Shown here piece by piece: positions 21,255 through 31,974 of a stretch of 55,542 bases of DNA (its first letter is position 1; every line of letters starts with the position of its first letter). Origin of the DNA: Pezizomycotina sp. ARF18 (lineage: Eukaryota; Ascomycota); assembly GCA_002224055.1 (NCBI GenBank), contig AZLU01000153.1, positions 1-55,542 on the forward strand. Direction: 5' to 3'. The translations under genes were made by a program, and so were the position numbers. The notes below the pieces were generated by a model that saw only the letters and a list, made by a program, of their open reading frames with translations, had not been told where the DNA came from and searched no databases.

Positions 21255-22246
21255 AAGCTACTTGGCTTGATGGATTTTCGTTATAAATTCTAGGCGTTGT
21301 GTAATAAGTTGGTCTCAATGGCTTTTTGCTCTGAGAAAGAAGATTCCTTTCTTTCTTTCTTTCTTTCTTTTTTTTTTTTTCTTTCTTTCTTAGGAATGGG
21401 GGTTGTGCTTTTTATGCTCGCTGCCGCTGGTGTGTCAAACAGACTTTTTTTTTTGAGTCACCACTCCACCAAAAAAAAAAAAGAGAGAGAGAGAGACGAG
21501 ACGAAAGAAAGAAAGGATCCTTCCTCGAGTTAAAATTTTAAAAAAAAATAAATAAAAAATAAAAATAAAAGCTTTCTAAACTAATTGATCGAGTAGCTTG
21601 AGAGAATCCAAATATATTGGCAGATACTGAGTCAATAATCCTTTGTTCCAATACTCAAATCCTTTCACTCTTTTTTTTTTTTTTTTTGGACACGGGTAGC
21701 TTGTATGATCAAAGTATTTTGGGGTTGGTCTCTTTGTCTTGGCTTACCGAAGGGTCACTTATTAGGAACTGTTATTTGGCTGATTTAGTTAGTCATTAGC
21801 TCGATCGATCCAACGACTGGATTCATTATTTCACCCTATTAAATCAGTTTGGATCCTATAAAGTTCACACTTTACAGGGCTTTCGCTGCGCCAAAGGTCA
21901 TTATCTCTGGTGCGCCATCAGGAGGCACCGCAACGTCTCACTTCAATAAAGTAATAACTCTTGCCTGTAGATAGCATATTATCGTGATAACCGACTTTTG
22001 GACAGATCAAGAAGACCAAGAGATAAATGAACAAATAAACAACGTAGTTAAGTTAATAATTAAATCTACAGAGGATGAAATGGGGGGAAAAGAAAAGTAA
22101 ATAAAAAAAAACACTCCCGGCCTTTTATACAAGAAAAAGGGTAGCCTTTCACCGTACGCAGTATCACTTTCAAACACTGATGAGAAATTAAAGTAGAGGA
22201 GGGTTCTTGTAGAGTGTATCGGACATCGCAATCACAGGACGTCTTT
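21255..22246. other. Intergenic: ArgRS promoter side, low complexity
   Basis: Contains a (CTTT)n/T tract at 21340-21390, an A-run with (GA)n at 21470-21500, AT-rich runs at 21535-21570 and a T-run at 21670-21688. A short in-frame phrase VIISGAPSGG near 21900 has no extended coding context. No supported gene. Confidence 0.4.
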
Positions 22247-23890
22247 TTAAGACCGCCGGGTTTTCTTCGTCATCATCTTCTTAGCATCTTTCTCCCTCTC
22301 CTTTTCAAGGAACTTCCTCTGCTCTTCTGCAGACATGCCTCTTAGCTTCTCTTCGCGCTCCTTCTTTTTCTTCTCATCCCTCTCCGTGAGTCTAGTCTCC
22401 GCTTTCTCCTCCTCGTACAGTTTCTCAAAGCGCTTCTTCTCTTCCTCGCGGTATTCTTGACCTTTTTGAGAACTTCGGCGCGGAAGTGAGCTTTGGCGAC
22501 AAGATTATCGGCCAGTCGGATGAAATATTCAACGATAGGCACCGTAGATTTAGCCCCCGGAAGTGTAAGTTGCAATACAATGCGCTTCTTAACGTTCGTA
22601 AACTCAGAAAGCCTGAAAAGTTGTAAACGCCGTTAGCAGAAAACTCACTAGTCTCCCCCTTTCATATTTACTTTATTATACTCTTCATCTTTTTTATTTA
22701 CTTTATTTTTAAGATGTAGAAAAAACATACTTAGTAGGCTTTTCAAAGGTTGGTCGGTAATAATCAGGTAATCGAAAGAACTACCAGCGGCTTCAACGGC
22801 GTCAATAAGCTCTTTTGTCAGTAATGCATCCGTTATCTCCCCACTTTCTGTCATGACGGTGAGGTACGAAGGCAGTTTCGGATTGTCAATCGTCCTGGTC
22901 AGGCTTAGATCATAGCGACCTTGCCTGTGTTTTGCCATGGTCATTTTGTTAACAATAGCCCACACGAATCCGTCGTATTTGGAACTCTGACCTCCGGTCT
23001 TCGCCGAATCCGCGCCATCGGCGGGGTGGAGGGTGAGGGTAACCGAATCGCCAGGGCTGGGAAAGGAATCGAAGAGCTGCGCTAGGAACCAATCGAAGAA
23101 CAAGTACAGCGGATTCGCTCGCTTCATCAGGTTGATGTTTATGTTCAGCGAGGTGATGTTGAACCTGCCCGAGGCATAGCCGAGGAACTCCTGCGCGCTC
23201 TCCTCGCCGCAGCAACTCTTCCGGCTTCCGACTATTTTCCCAGCACTAATGTCAGCTTGTACGGCTTCAGACGTCGTTAGCGTCTTGCCAAAGCCTACAA
23301 GAGCAAACTCCTTCTGCAAGAGCGGGGCGTGATGGCGAATCCAATTCTTTGCGATTCGACGATTGGTGCTGACACCGATAAGGTGAACCACCACCACGAC
23401 GGTTATGACGCCCAGGACTAATACTCGGTAAAGAAATCCTTCGGCTCAGTCCGTGTCCAGAAGGCATACCATGGTTGCCATCGTCAAAGAGGGCAGCCTT
23501 CCAGTTGCAGGTGCCGATGACGTCTCGGACGACGCCTGAGAAGCGGCACTTCCGGCTAGAGAGGTGCGACATTTGCAATGGATGATAATGACGAGGTTGC
23601 GAAATCGGCAAAGTCTTTAAAATTATATTTTGAATTCAATTGCGTGTTAAAGTGTCTTGTTAGTCTTGCGCTCCCAATGTCGTTGTCCGGGGGTTACTCA
23701 AAACACATCAAACAAAATCAAAAACCAAAAAATTGCGGGGAGTCAAAACCCTCCTCAAGGGAAATACGGTACCTGCATCTTCCGTCATGGTTGTCGTGGC
23801 GCTTTCCTCCTTACCAAAGAATCCTTTGACTATACCATCCATTGTGTCTTTTGAATAAATAATATCTATATCGCGGGGCGCTGTCTCCAC
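22247..23890 (-). CDS. CCDC47-like ER membrane protein (DUF1682 family)
   Basis: CCDC47 is part of the ER PAT/multipass translocon machinery in animals; fungal members carry the same DUF1682 domain. Exon 1 (23773-23890) starts METAPRDIDIIYSKD. After a 158-nt intron (23615-23772, GACTAAC branch) comes a Ser/Ala-rich linker. Next is WYAFWTRTEPKDFFTEY, then one hydrophobic membrane segment (LVLGVITVVVVVHLIGVS) followed by NRRIAKNWIRHHAPLLQKEF. The domain core includes INLMKRANPLYLFFDWF and LTLHPADGAD, then IITDQPFEKPTK. A second intron lies at 22613-22730. The C-terminal part has LSEFTNVKKRIVLQLTLPG and a long Lys/Glu coiled-coil tail with EKLRGMSAEEQRKFLEKERE, ending KKTRRS. Highly charged Lys/Glu tails typify this family. 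Single-base frame breaks occur near 23555, 23480, 23425, 22745 and 22465. Confidence 0.85.
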
Positions 23891-24025
23891 ATACGCTTGT
23901 AGATTACGTGTTTTCTTTGTGATGACAATATTCCCGAAGAAGGGCTCGAAGTGGGGCTTTCAAGAATTTTCGGAAATTGGTTAGGTGGGAAAACCTCGTT
24001 TGTGTTTGGGGGGGAACTTCTTTCA

Positions 24026-24059
<34 letters not shown>

Positions 24060-24611
24060 CTGGCCATGCGGAACTTTCGGGGCGGGCTTGGCATTACCCT
24101 AGGCGATAATATCAATCAATAGTGCTCCCTAGGTTGATTGCAATATTATTATTATATCTACTCAATTTACCAGCCTCGGACCCTATGAAGTAGGTCCAAG
24201 CCAAACCCAATTGACTGGCACGGTGTGTATTTGCATGGGGTCTTTTAATACCTTTGAATTTATCAATTATTATCAATCAATGTAAACAAACAGAATAGTA
24301 CAATTCCAGGTTTCGAACAGTAAGGAAACAGTAGAAATATTCACAATTGGAGGGTCGCTTATCGCTTGCTTCCCTCCGCAACAGAAAGGCATTGTAGAAT
24401 ATACGTTTTGTACGACGGGCGTAGGAAAGCAGGAATAACAACGTCCAGATGGAAGGGCAAAACATGAAGAGAAAATTAAAAGACAAAAGAGGCAGAACCA
24501 GAGAAGATAGATGGAATTTATCGTCCTTTCACAAAGTTTACACTACCTCCGCTTCCATTGACTTAATTGAGATGGGGTCGGGACCATTCGTCGCTTTTCC
24601 TAAACAAGTGT
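23891..24611. other. Intergenic with 29-nt T-run
   Basis: Upstream of the CCDC47-like gene and downstream of COX7. It contains a T-run at 24031-24059 and an imperfect inverted pair near 24098-24140 (CCCTAGGCGATAATATCAATCA ... CCTAGGTTGATTG). The short plus-strand ORF beginning at 24449 is antisense to the COX7 exons and is not supported. Confidence 0.4.
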
Positions 24612-25185
24612 TTACCACCACGTATGCTTTCCGAATACCGTGCGAACGGTGCCGTACATGCTCCCTATCTCACGGAATCAGTATAAAAAAGAAGGAAGGG
24701 AGCGTCCGAAACGAATTAACAATTAGGCGGAAGAAATTGTAGAGGTGTTTGCAGCGGGTGTAGAATGCATTTCTCACCTCCGAGCGCGAGACGAAAACGA
24801 TAAAGTAAGAGTTAACAGCAGCTTGCTTCTGGGAGACTGTATTTTTTTAAAAAAAATTTAAGACATTAGCAAGATTCCACCTATAAAAAAAAAATTTTTT
24901 TTATTGGTATCGAGCTCCAACAACACTCCAGCGATGGTTTTCGCATGTCGCTTTTGTTTTCCAGCCGCAGGACCAATCATACCTTCATCCAGATACGTTT
25001 GCCATCATCCTTTTGCATCATACGCTGCCACTGAGGGACACGGTTCTCGCGGTTTACAAGGCCACTAAAGGTAAAGCAGACGTCCATTAGCTTCCACCCA
25101 AGAAGCATCATACGAAAAGTAGATAAAAGAACAACAACACAAAAAAAATGGAATATCGGGTGTGATTCGGAGAGCCTCACGCCAT
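24612..25185 (-). CDS. COX7: Cytochrome c oxidase subunit 7 (COX7A family)
   Basis: This is a small single-span subunit of complex IV in the mitochondrial inner membrane. Four exons can be read on the minus strand. Exon 1 is only five coding bases (ATGGC, 25181-25185). Exon 2 (24983-25064) gives MAGLVNRENRVPQWQRMMQK, then DDGKRIWMK. Exon 3 (24778-24836) starts SPRSKLL and covers the membrane span. Exon 4 (24612-24664) gives GGSMYGTVRTVFGKHTWW and TAA. The order N-terminal VPxxQ, DGK, PRSKL, span, then Y..R.V.GK.TWW is that of fungal Cox7. Introns have good donors (GTGAGG, GTATGA, GTGAGA) and acceptors (CTTTAG, ATACAG, GATAG). Exon 3 does not stay in one frame; YFIVF and LALGG appear in two others, so it probably contains two indels. 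Confidence 0.75.
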
Positions 25186-25853
25186 TGTGATTCGTGATTA
25201 GAGTCTAGATAAATATGTGTATTTCTCTCGTGACGATTCGGCTGGGAATGAGTGTTCGGAAATCGCTTCGAGATCGAATCGTGATGTTATTTCGTTAGAG
25301 GTTGCTTTTTTGAGGTTTGAATTAGAGACGTCGGAAGTGAGCTATACTTAATATCTCTAAAAATTGCTGGACGCTGGTTGGAGGAAATTGGAAAAATAAA
25401 AATAAAAATGGCAGACCACCCAATAATTCCCTTCTTAGCGAGTACTGTACCTTATAATACGCTTTGCTGGCGATGTAGTCGTCCCGCATTTACGACGCTC
25501 ACGTGATATAAGCGCGTCGTTTGAGTTATAGTACATAGCTTTTGCACGCTCATCCCGCCATTTTGTTGAAGAAACGCTGCTCCGAAGAAACGAGAAGAGG
25601 CTGCTCAGACGTCTCCCTCGACTTCCTACTTACTTCCCTCACGGTACCGTCGAATCTGAGGAACTACTTAGCAACAACACCAGCTATAACGATAACCCGA
25701 CGATCGACAGTATTGCCATTAGCAGGAGACGAAGCAGACCAGAAAAAAAAAAAAACCGAAATATAGCGCTCGAACGGTTTACGACATTGTACAGGCCGAC
25801 GGATACACAGCCGTTCGAATAGAGCTAAGGCAGAGAAAGAGAACGAGAAAATA
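25186..25853. promoter_or_regulatory. Divergent promoter region, COX7 / TRS20
   Basis: The two start codons face away from each other across about 670 bp. The right half (25540-25850) is less AT-rich and could be the TRS20 leader. A plus-strand ORF at 25542-25766 within it has no recognisable features. No defined site is claimed. Confidence 0.4.
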
Positions 25854-26460
25854 ATGACATCTTCCACTAGCTACTACTTCGTCATTGTTTGGCACGAAGG
25901 ATAACCCCCTCTACGAAGCTGAATTTGGTACCTGGAAACAGGTGGAGATGGTGTTCCAAAGGTACTAACAGAGAACAGAAGGGGTAAATAAACGATCTTA
26001 AGTCGCTAATGTTTGTTATGTATCAGTACCGCGAGGATCAACGCCACATGAACCAATTTATTGCACACTCAAGTTTGGATTGCGTCGAGGATGTACAATG
26101 GGTAACGAAGGATATGTACCTCAAGACTGTCGATAAGTTCGGCAGTCAGTTGGTCTCCTGTTTCCTTACCGGTGGCAGTATGGACTCCATTCCATCCCTA
26201 ATTTAAGCGCTTTATCTTGGTTCTCTAGCAGTATCTGGATTCCTTTACTCTTACTGACCGTATCTTTCATAATATCCTAGACGTCAAGTTTCTCCTTGTC
26301 CATGAAATCAGGGCGGACGAATCGATCCGGCAGTTCTTCAGCGATGTTTACGAACTATATGTTAAAACACTAATGAAACCCATTCTATGAAGTGAACATG
26401 CCGATCAGGAGCTTGGTTTTCGACCAGAGGGTTAGAGCTGCAGCGAAAAAATTCCTCTAG
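25854..26460 (+). CDS. TRS20: TRAPP complex subunit Trs20 (sedlin/TRAPPC2)
   Basis: Trs20 is a small longin-fold subunit of the TRAPP tethering complexes that act in ER-Golgi traffic and autophagy. Exon 1 (25854-25961) starts TSSTSYYFVIVG and continues TKDNPLYEAEFGT. Exon 2 (26027-26177) gives YREDQRHMNQFIAHSSLD, then MYLKTVDKFGSQLVSCFLTG. Exon 3 (26281-26460) gives NVKFLLLHE-type sequence (NVKFLLVHEIRADESIRQFF), SDVYELYVKTLMNPFYE, MPIRSLVFDQRV and ends AAAKKFL-TAG. This covers the whole family length of about 140-170 residues. Introns are 65 and 103 nt. Three one-base errors break the frame: an extra T after VIV (near 25882), a missing A in AAA near 25937, and an extra A before PFYE near 26384. 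Confidence 0.92.
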
Positions 26461-26559
26461 GGGTTGAATTCTGGAACTCCAAACATCAACTTCCTACTTC
26501 GCTGTTCTTCTTTCTCCTTTCTTATTATGATTACACTCTCATTCTTCTTTTTTATTATT

Positions 26560-27240
26560 TTTATAGAAAGTTACACCCTGTTATCTCGCATTGGATTGGC
26601 GTTTAATTGTATGGGATACGTCTCGATCTTTTCTTGTTTTTTTTCCCCAAGTGCTGACATTGAAAAGTGAATAGTATAGTGGGTACTTACTCGGTGGCGC
26701 TGGCACTTTCATATTCGGATAGTATCTTAATTAGAGTTTCAAATTTCGAAAGGATATAATACAAAAGAAATATAACTTTAGCGAAGCAAAACAATTTAAT
26801 ATTATTCGTGACTAAAGCCACGGGACGGCTTCCTTTTCTTTCTTTTTCTCCTCGGATACATGTGTAACTTATAATAGGCTTCGTTGAGCAATCATACGTC
26901 CGGAGGTCCGCTACTGCTTCTATTAGTAAGATCATATTCCCAGTGAAGTGCATAATAGTGACTTACTATCCAGTCCACACTGGATGGATATCTCCATCAT
27001 CCGTTAAAGACGTATACTGTCCCCGTATTAGCATTTCGAAGGTCCGTTTCGCATTGCAACTTTACTCCCCATTTTAAATCGAGTGAGAGGGAAGAAACAT
27101 TGATTAGCAGCAATATTGGTGTGCAAAGTCTTCTTCTTCTTCTGATTTTTAAATATTTTTTTTATTCAACTCTTTTGGTCGATTCGTGATTGAAAGAGGG
27201 TAAAAATACTTACTAACGCCGTTTTCCTATGACAACCCGA
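26560..27240 (-). CDS. Unidentified multi-exon minus-strand gene candidate
   Basis: Several exon-like pieces with good splice sites lie on the minus strand, but I cannot name the protein. One piece near 26990-27040 reads YTSLTDDGDIHPVWTGY and ends at a GTAAGT donor. A second, 26692-26760, reads KFETLIKILSEYESASAT and ends at GTAAGT. A third, near 26580-26660, follows a TGTCAG acceptor and reads KKQEKIETYPIQLNANPMRD. Upstream sequence to about 27660 is open on the minus strand but not convincing. The piece order and direction are consistent with one gene that converges on TRS20. Confidence 0.3.
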
Positions 27241-28890
27241 GGGCATCCAAACTCCCGCCCGTATAGTCCTACCACGCCGTGTAATAAAAGGAAATCTCGA
27301 GATGTCGTCCAACCAACATCGTCCACCTGCTCATCTCGTCGATATCGCATACCCAAATACGCCAAGGACGTAACTACCCAGGTGTTCCATAATTGCTATC
27401 GCGGAAGAATTATTGCAATTCGAGTAATCGCTCTGATTCGCGTCTGTTGCTTTTTTCCGGCGGGTAGGCGTACACTTGGCGCAAATGCCGCGAGCCATTC
27501 TAGACCAATAATATTGAGAATTGATAGCCTGAAGCCCATAAGTTCTAGTGGATTGGCTGGGTTTATGGCAACGGATATCATAGCCGTAGCGCTCGTTAAC
27601 GGTTTTGGTGATCGGTGTTCTATATTCGAATTATAGGCGGCACCCCCTGATGGCATTGGGCTTTCGTGAGCGCATTCCTTTCCCCTTCCCTTCAGTAGAC
27701 CGCTTCGACGCCGGTGGCAGTGCGTTCAGTGGACCTCGCGATTGGTGGTGTTCTGCCGTTGGCGCGCTCGAGGCTTAGCTTTGACAGGTATACTTGATAT
27801 TCGGGAGCTCCAAGTAATAACTTTCGAAAATTCTATCTGAGCTCCCTTCAAAGTAAGAAAAATAGAGCCCACGGCAGCACGTAACAAAGCGGAATAGATC
27901 TCTAGATCCCTCTCCTCCTCGCTATTTCTGGAAACAGATACAGGTGATTATACGCCGGATAACCAAGTCTGGCAAATCAAGAAGCGACAAGCCAGCATGC
28001 CACGTTGACTATTTCGACTCATCGCCAACGACGACCATTGCGAATGATGAGATGTTGTTTTTCATATGATGTGACGATGAAACCTTTACATATCGACAGG
28101 ACGGGCGTGAATCTCGATAGTTTGTATTCTCACGAACTGCCAAATAAACCCAGGGTTTTTAGCTCTCTGAATGGAAAATCATATAGGTAACGCTTAGCAG
28201 TTTACGTTTTTAGGACCATTGAACATACTGTAAATCGATAAATCGATAAATGGATACAATATAAAAAACTCTACACCTAGATATTCCCAAAAAGAGAGAA
28301 GAAGAAAAAAGGGACCCAGATCGAGGGATTTGAGAGGTACCTTCTGGGTACAATGTATATATATTACGTACGCCTATTAACCCTCGTATGGCCAGCCGGT
28401 ATCACACACTACGTAAAGAGTGGGTTATTCTAAGACTTGGAATGGCGACGTTGAATGGGTATGATCTTGCGGACCGTTTCGTATAACCCTTTTTTTTTAT
28501 CTTCTCTTTAAAAGCCCGAAAAAACTCCCAAGTTCTATATCTAATTGCTATGATGTTACCTGCAGGAAATATTCATATTACCTTAAGCAGAGTGATCCGT
28601 GCGAGAATGCCTGATAAGCGGGAAGCAGCCCGAAAGAGGCGTTTATTTTTATTTTTTTTTTCTTTTCCACTTAAACGAATCTAGTGCATTAAAACAAGCA
28701 TCTAGTCGCACAGCGCAATATAATATATAGTCGTCTTAAGATCTTATTTGGCGAGTATGTGCGAGGTTGAGGGGAGGGGGGTCCGACAGTGCCAGTTCTT
28801 TGATTCGAAATTTATATTTTGCTTCATCTTTCTTTCTTTCTTTCTTTCCTTTTTTTTTTTTTTTTCCCTTTTGATTTCCTGCTCACCCAT
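27241..28890. other. Unassigned stretch with scattered short ORFs
   Basis: Both strands carry short open stretches at 27229-27656 in opposite frames, and neither shows a recognisable family. A plus-strand segment near 28005-28190 (TMKPLHIDRTGVNLDSLYSH) ends at a GTAACG donor-like site and might be an exon of the next candidate. A T-run lies near 28490 and a (CTTT)n tract at 28830-28865. Confidence 0.25.
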
Positions 28891-29720
28891 GAATAATCAC
28901 ACAGCGACCATCTTATTGGAAGTTCCACCGAGTGCAGCATATCATCACAGAAGCAGAAGATGTATGACACCGTAGGAATAGATCTCATAGATCTCAAGAA
29001 CCAGCGTGGTAGGACAACGTTGAACTTTGATTCAATCGAGCAGGTGCGCTCCAGTCTATGGCTATTTGTAAAAAAGAAAGAAAATAAAGAAAAGAAAACA
29101 GTAAGAGTCTTTCAATATTCTCAATTGAACGATGGCCAGGGATTTTCACACCAATGCTTGTACTAAACGAGATCGAACGTAGCAGTGTTAGCTCCGCCTT
29201 AACTAGTGCAAGGTTCGGAGGTACATCCTCTTCTCGACCGAGACTATACAGGAGATCCGGGTCGCTATTCAACCAAGTACGGTGCTAATATGCTAGCTTT
29301 CCTATCCACTAGACTACTCTTATTCTTTGCGGATGTAGTAGCGATAGTAATCACAACCTGTACTGGTGCTACTCGCCACCGAGTGCGTTGGCATACAAAA
29401 ACGAGTGATCCCGGACTTAGACAGCTGGAAAATCTTCCCAGGACATCGAAGAGGACCCCGAAAATGGGTACGAATTTACCTACTCAGAAATGCAACTGCT
29501 AATGTCTTTGTTGCCTTCCCTCTCGAGCTGCCTGTTGTTGTGTGGAGACACATTTCGCGCACAGGCCCCTCGCTATTTTTTTTCTCATTGCTGACCGTTG
29601 CTGACCATTTTTCCAAATCAAGAAAACGTCTGACGCAGGACTGTGCGTCCTTCTTCCCCCTGCAAACTCTTGGGATCTTGATTCCCTCGGATGCTGAGCG
29701 ATCCCTTTAATGTGATGTTG
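28891..29720 (+). CDS. Unidentified plus-strand gene candidate
   Basis: Coding-like segments are present, but the family is not recognised. The segment to 29043 reads SSTECSISSQKQK, then YDTVGIDLIDLKNQRGRTTL and NFDSIEQ, and ends at CAG|GTGCGC. A branch-like ACTAAAC at 29163 and a TAG acceptor follow, then SSALTSARFGGTSSSRPRL. A later piece (29390-29500) alternates between two frames: PPSALAYKNE, VIPDLDSWKIFP, then DIEEDPENGYEFTYSEMQ. The frame alternation matches the one-base errors in the recognised genes. The 3' limit is not defined. Confidence 0.3.
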
Positions 29721-29828
29721 CATCGTGGCGTACTCGAGACGAGACTCCCTTTTCTGATGTTTCTAAGCTTCAGATTCCTCCAAATCGCTTTTTCTTTTTT
29801 ATTTATCCATATTTTTGAACTATTGACT

Positions 29829-30062
29829 TATATTACCATGACGTCGCAAAGTTTAGATCGCTTCTCTGGTTTCCTGGCTGTGGGTGGCGCGCTGGATCCC
29901 TTTTTTGCACGGTTGAATCCACGCCCAATTGTCGTCCTTGCCTTTCGGAATATCTGTGGAGATAGATCTTCCGGAAGGGTGATGAACGAAAAGCTGAGTG
30001 TGATAACATTAACAGCTGATAAAACGTGGCAACAGGGTTGTAATGAGATCATGACAAATTAG
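29829..30062 (+). other. Open frame of unknown status
   Basis: This plus-strand frame reads SLDRFSGFLAVGGALDPFFA and NPRPIVVLAFRNICGD. It may be an exon of the preceding candidate or a chance frame. The opposite strand is open over the same stretch, so no product is proposed. Confidence 0.15.
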
Positions 30063-30493
30063 AGGCGGCAAATTTCATATTCTTGGTTTCGATATAGGGT
30101 ACAGTTTCATCTGACTCTGTATGTTATTAAGAGCCTTCGGTGCGCGCTGCTTGTGAAGAGCCCTTTATTGTCTTTTCTCTTCTCCTCCTTGAAAAGTAAA
30201 TTTTCATAAATATAACGTTTTCAAATATCTTACAATGAATGAACAAAGTATACTGTCCTATGGACCTCTATAAAATAGTTTCTTTCTTCTATTATGTTTT
30301 GATTTTGGTATCCTTTCATTCTTTTCCTTGTCTGAAGAATCTCACATGTCTACCGACAAGTGTCTTTCCTGTTCGTCTTTACCCTTTCAGAAACAAAAAA
30401 GAAAAGAAGAGAAAAGAAACTAAGAAGGGAAAGGACAGGAAAGGAAGTGTTACTACCTCTGTGCTCTATCCATAGAAGAATCTCCGACCCTTC

Positions 30494-31838
30494 TCATCTG
30501 CCCGGACTGAACATTGCCTCCAGGCATTTATCTTCCCTCCTCCACACGTAGCCCTCTTTATCTAAGAGGAACGGCTGTCTAGACTCGTTTATATATATAA
30601 ATTGGAAATCTTGGAAAGTGACCTTGCGGTATAGCTTTTGAAACGGTGCTTTGAGTCTGGCGAATAGCCATTCGGAAGTGCCCACTTTCTGGGTGTTAAC
30701 CTGGCTCGGCGCGGGCGATTGATATTTTTGGGCAGCTTGACCTGCTGGGCAGTTGTGGTGATCGTCCTGGTAGTAAAGGGACCCAGCCACCGATTCTGAT
30801 GGCGATGTTAAGGTTAGAACCTGCAGCCGCTCGAGATACGGGACCGAGACAATCGATTTGATAATCCTTTTATTCCATTTGTAAATGTCAGTTTCAAATT
30901 CAGATAAAATAGAAAGGAATAACCCCTTATATATACATAGTGCGGCGGGGTGAACCTATTGGAAGGCTATTTGAGATTATGACAGTATTTGTCACGTTAA
31001 AAAAAAGGCGGGGAAATGGTTTTTAGATGGCAGTGGAACATCCCTTAAACAAACAATAGAAGGGGTTGGCGACATACCTGGTCGGAATCCAGTAGCATAA
31101 GTAGCCACAAATAGGACGACACCAATGGCTACAACAGAGATAACTGAAATCCAAATAGATGATGTTAGAGAGTCATTGATATCAATATTCATCCTTAATA
31201 AGAGTCGAGCTGGTTGGACAAGATCATGCTGAAAGTACGTACCTTGGCCACTGCGCAACCCACGGGGGTAGATTAAGAATATGCGTTTATATTCCAAATA
31301 CTCCACCAATTGAGCATGCTACCAAGCCGTAGCAAAGGATGCTATAACCCAAATTTCTCGATTGGTACACCACAGTTTCCTGACTTTGAAGTTCCCGTTC
31401 GAACGGAAGTACGGCCGGCGGGTTGAAAGACTGTCTAGGCGTAGGCGACGTAGCTAGCTGCACCTGAGGTCGACCAACTGGTTTCGGAGGCGAGGGTGAC
31501 TTGGGCGGGTGCTGGTTTGTAGCAATTTTCTTTTGCTGCGCTTTCTTCGCGGGCTTGGTCCCGTAGGAGCGCAACGGGGAAAATTGATGGCGGCTTGCTT
31601 TGAATTGCTGCAGCAATTGATGCGGCAGCGGTAGTTGACGCTGCTGGTATTGTTGCTGCTGGAGAAGGCATGCGTGAAGATGGAGTTCGTGGCTGTAATT
31701 GGCTGTGTTATAGAAACTGATAAGCTGCGTTGCGGCAGAATCGCCGGTGATCCTTTGCCGGTGAATAAGGATATTATACCACCATTGAGTCCCGGCGCGG
31801 ACGTCGTCCGGCGACAAATTCGAGGCGCAATGGCATGA
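30494..31838 (-). CDS. TMEM223-like mitochondrial inner-membrane protein (tentative)
   Basis: The N-terminal part is basic, Gln/Pro-rich and organelle-targeting-like, with a Gln-rich stretch (LLQQQQYQQRQ). It continues SYGTKPAKKAQQKKIATNQH and RPQVQLATSPTPRQSF. Then comes ERELQSQETVVYQSRNLGYS and a first hydrophobic span (ILCYGLVACSIGGVFGI). After YKRIFLIYPRGLRSGQ an intron (GTACGT) is removed. The next exon carries a second span (SSIWISVISVVAIGVVLFVA). A third exon starts KRIIKSIVSVPYLERLQVL and ends with a soluble domain (LKAPFQKLYRKVTFQDFQFI, FLLDKEGYVWRREDKC). Two spans followed by an R-I-I/V-S-I-V segment and a soluble C-terminal domain match fungal TMEM223-type proteins, which I know only in outline. 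The start codon is uncertain because the N-terminal frame is broken. Confidence 0.45.
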
Positions 31839-31839
31839 A

Positions 31840-31940
31840 CGTATTCATACCCATATCCTTCCCCAACTGTCGCGCACACGGGCGTGTTTGCCTTCTAAAT
31901 ATTATTAATTGTGAGCTTAATCCGGGTTTGATTTATATTG

Positions 31941-31974
<34 letters not shown>

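Noticed and set aside
21880-21960. P-loop-like phrase VIISGAPSGG suggesting a kinase
   Set aside because: Only about ten residues, no conserved Lys-Ser/Thr after the glycines, and no downstream domain in any frame.
24449-24742. 98-codon plus-strand ORF
   Set aside because: Antisense to COX7 exon 4 and introns, which have splice sites and family motifs.
25542-25766. 74-codon plus-strand ORF upstream of TRS20
   Set aside because: It lies in the probable leader, ends in a Lys run made by an A-tract, and has no recognised features.
27229-27656. Overlapping plus and minus ORFs of 135 and 86 codons
   Set aside because: Neither shows a family, splice context or composition that favours one strand, so no gene is called.
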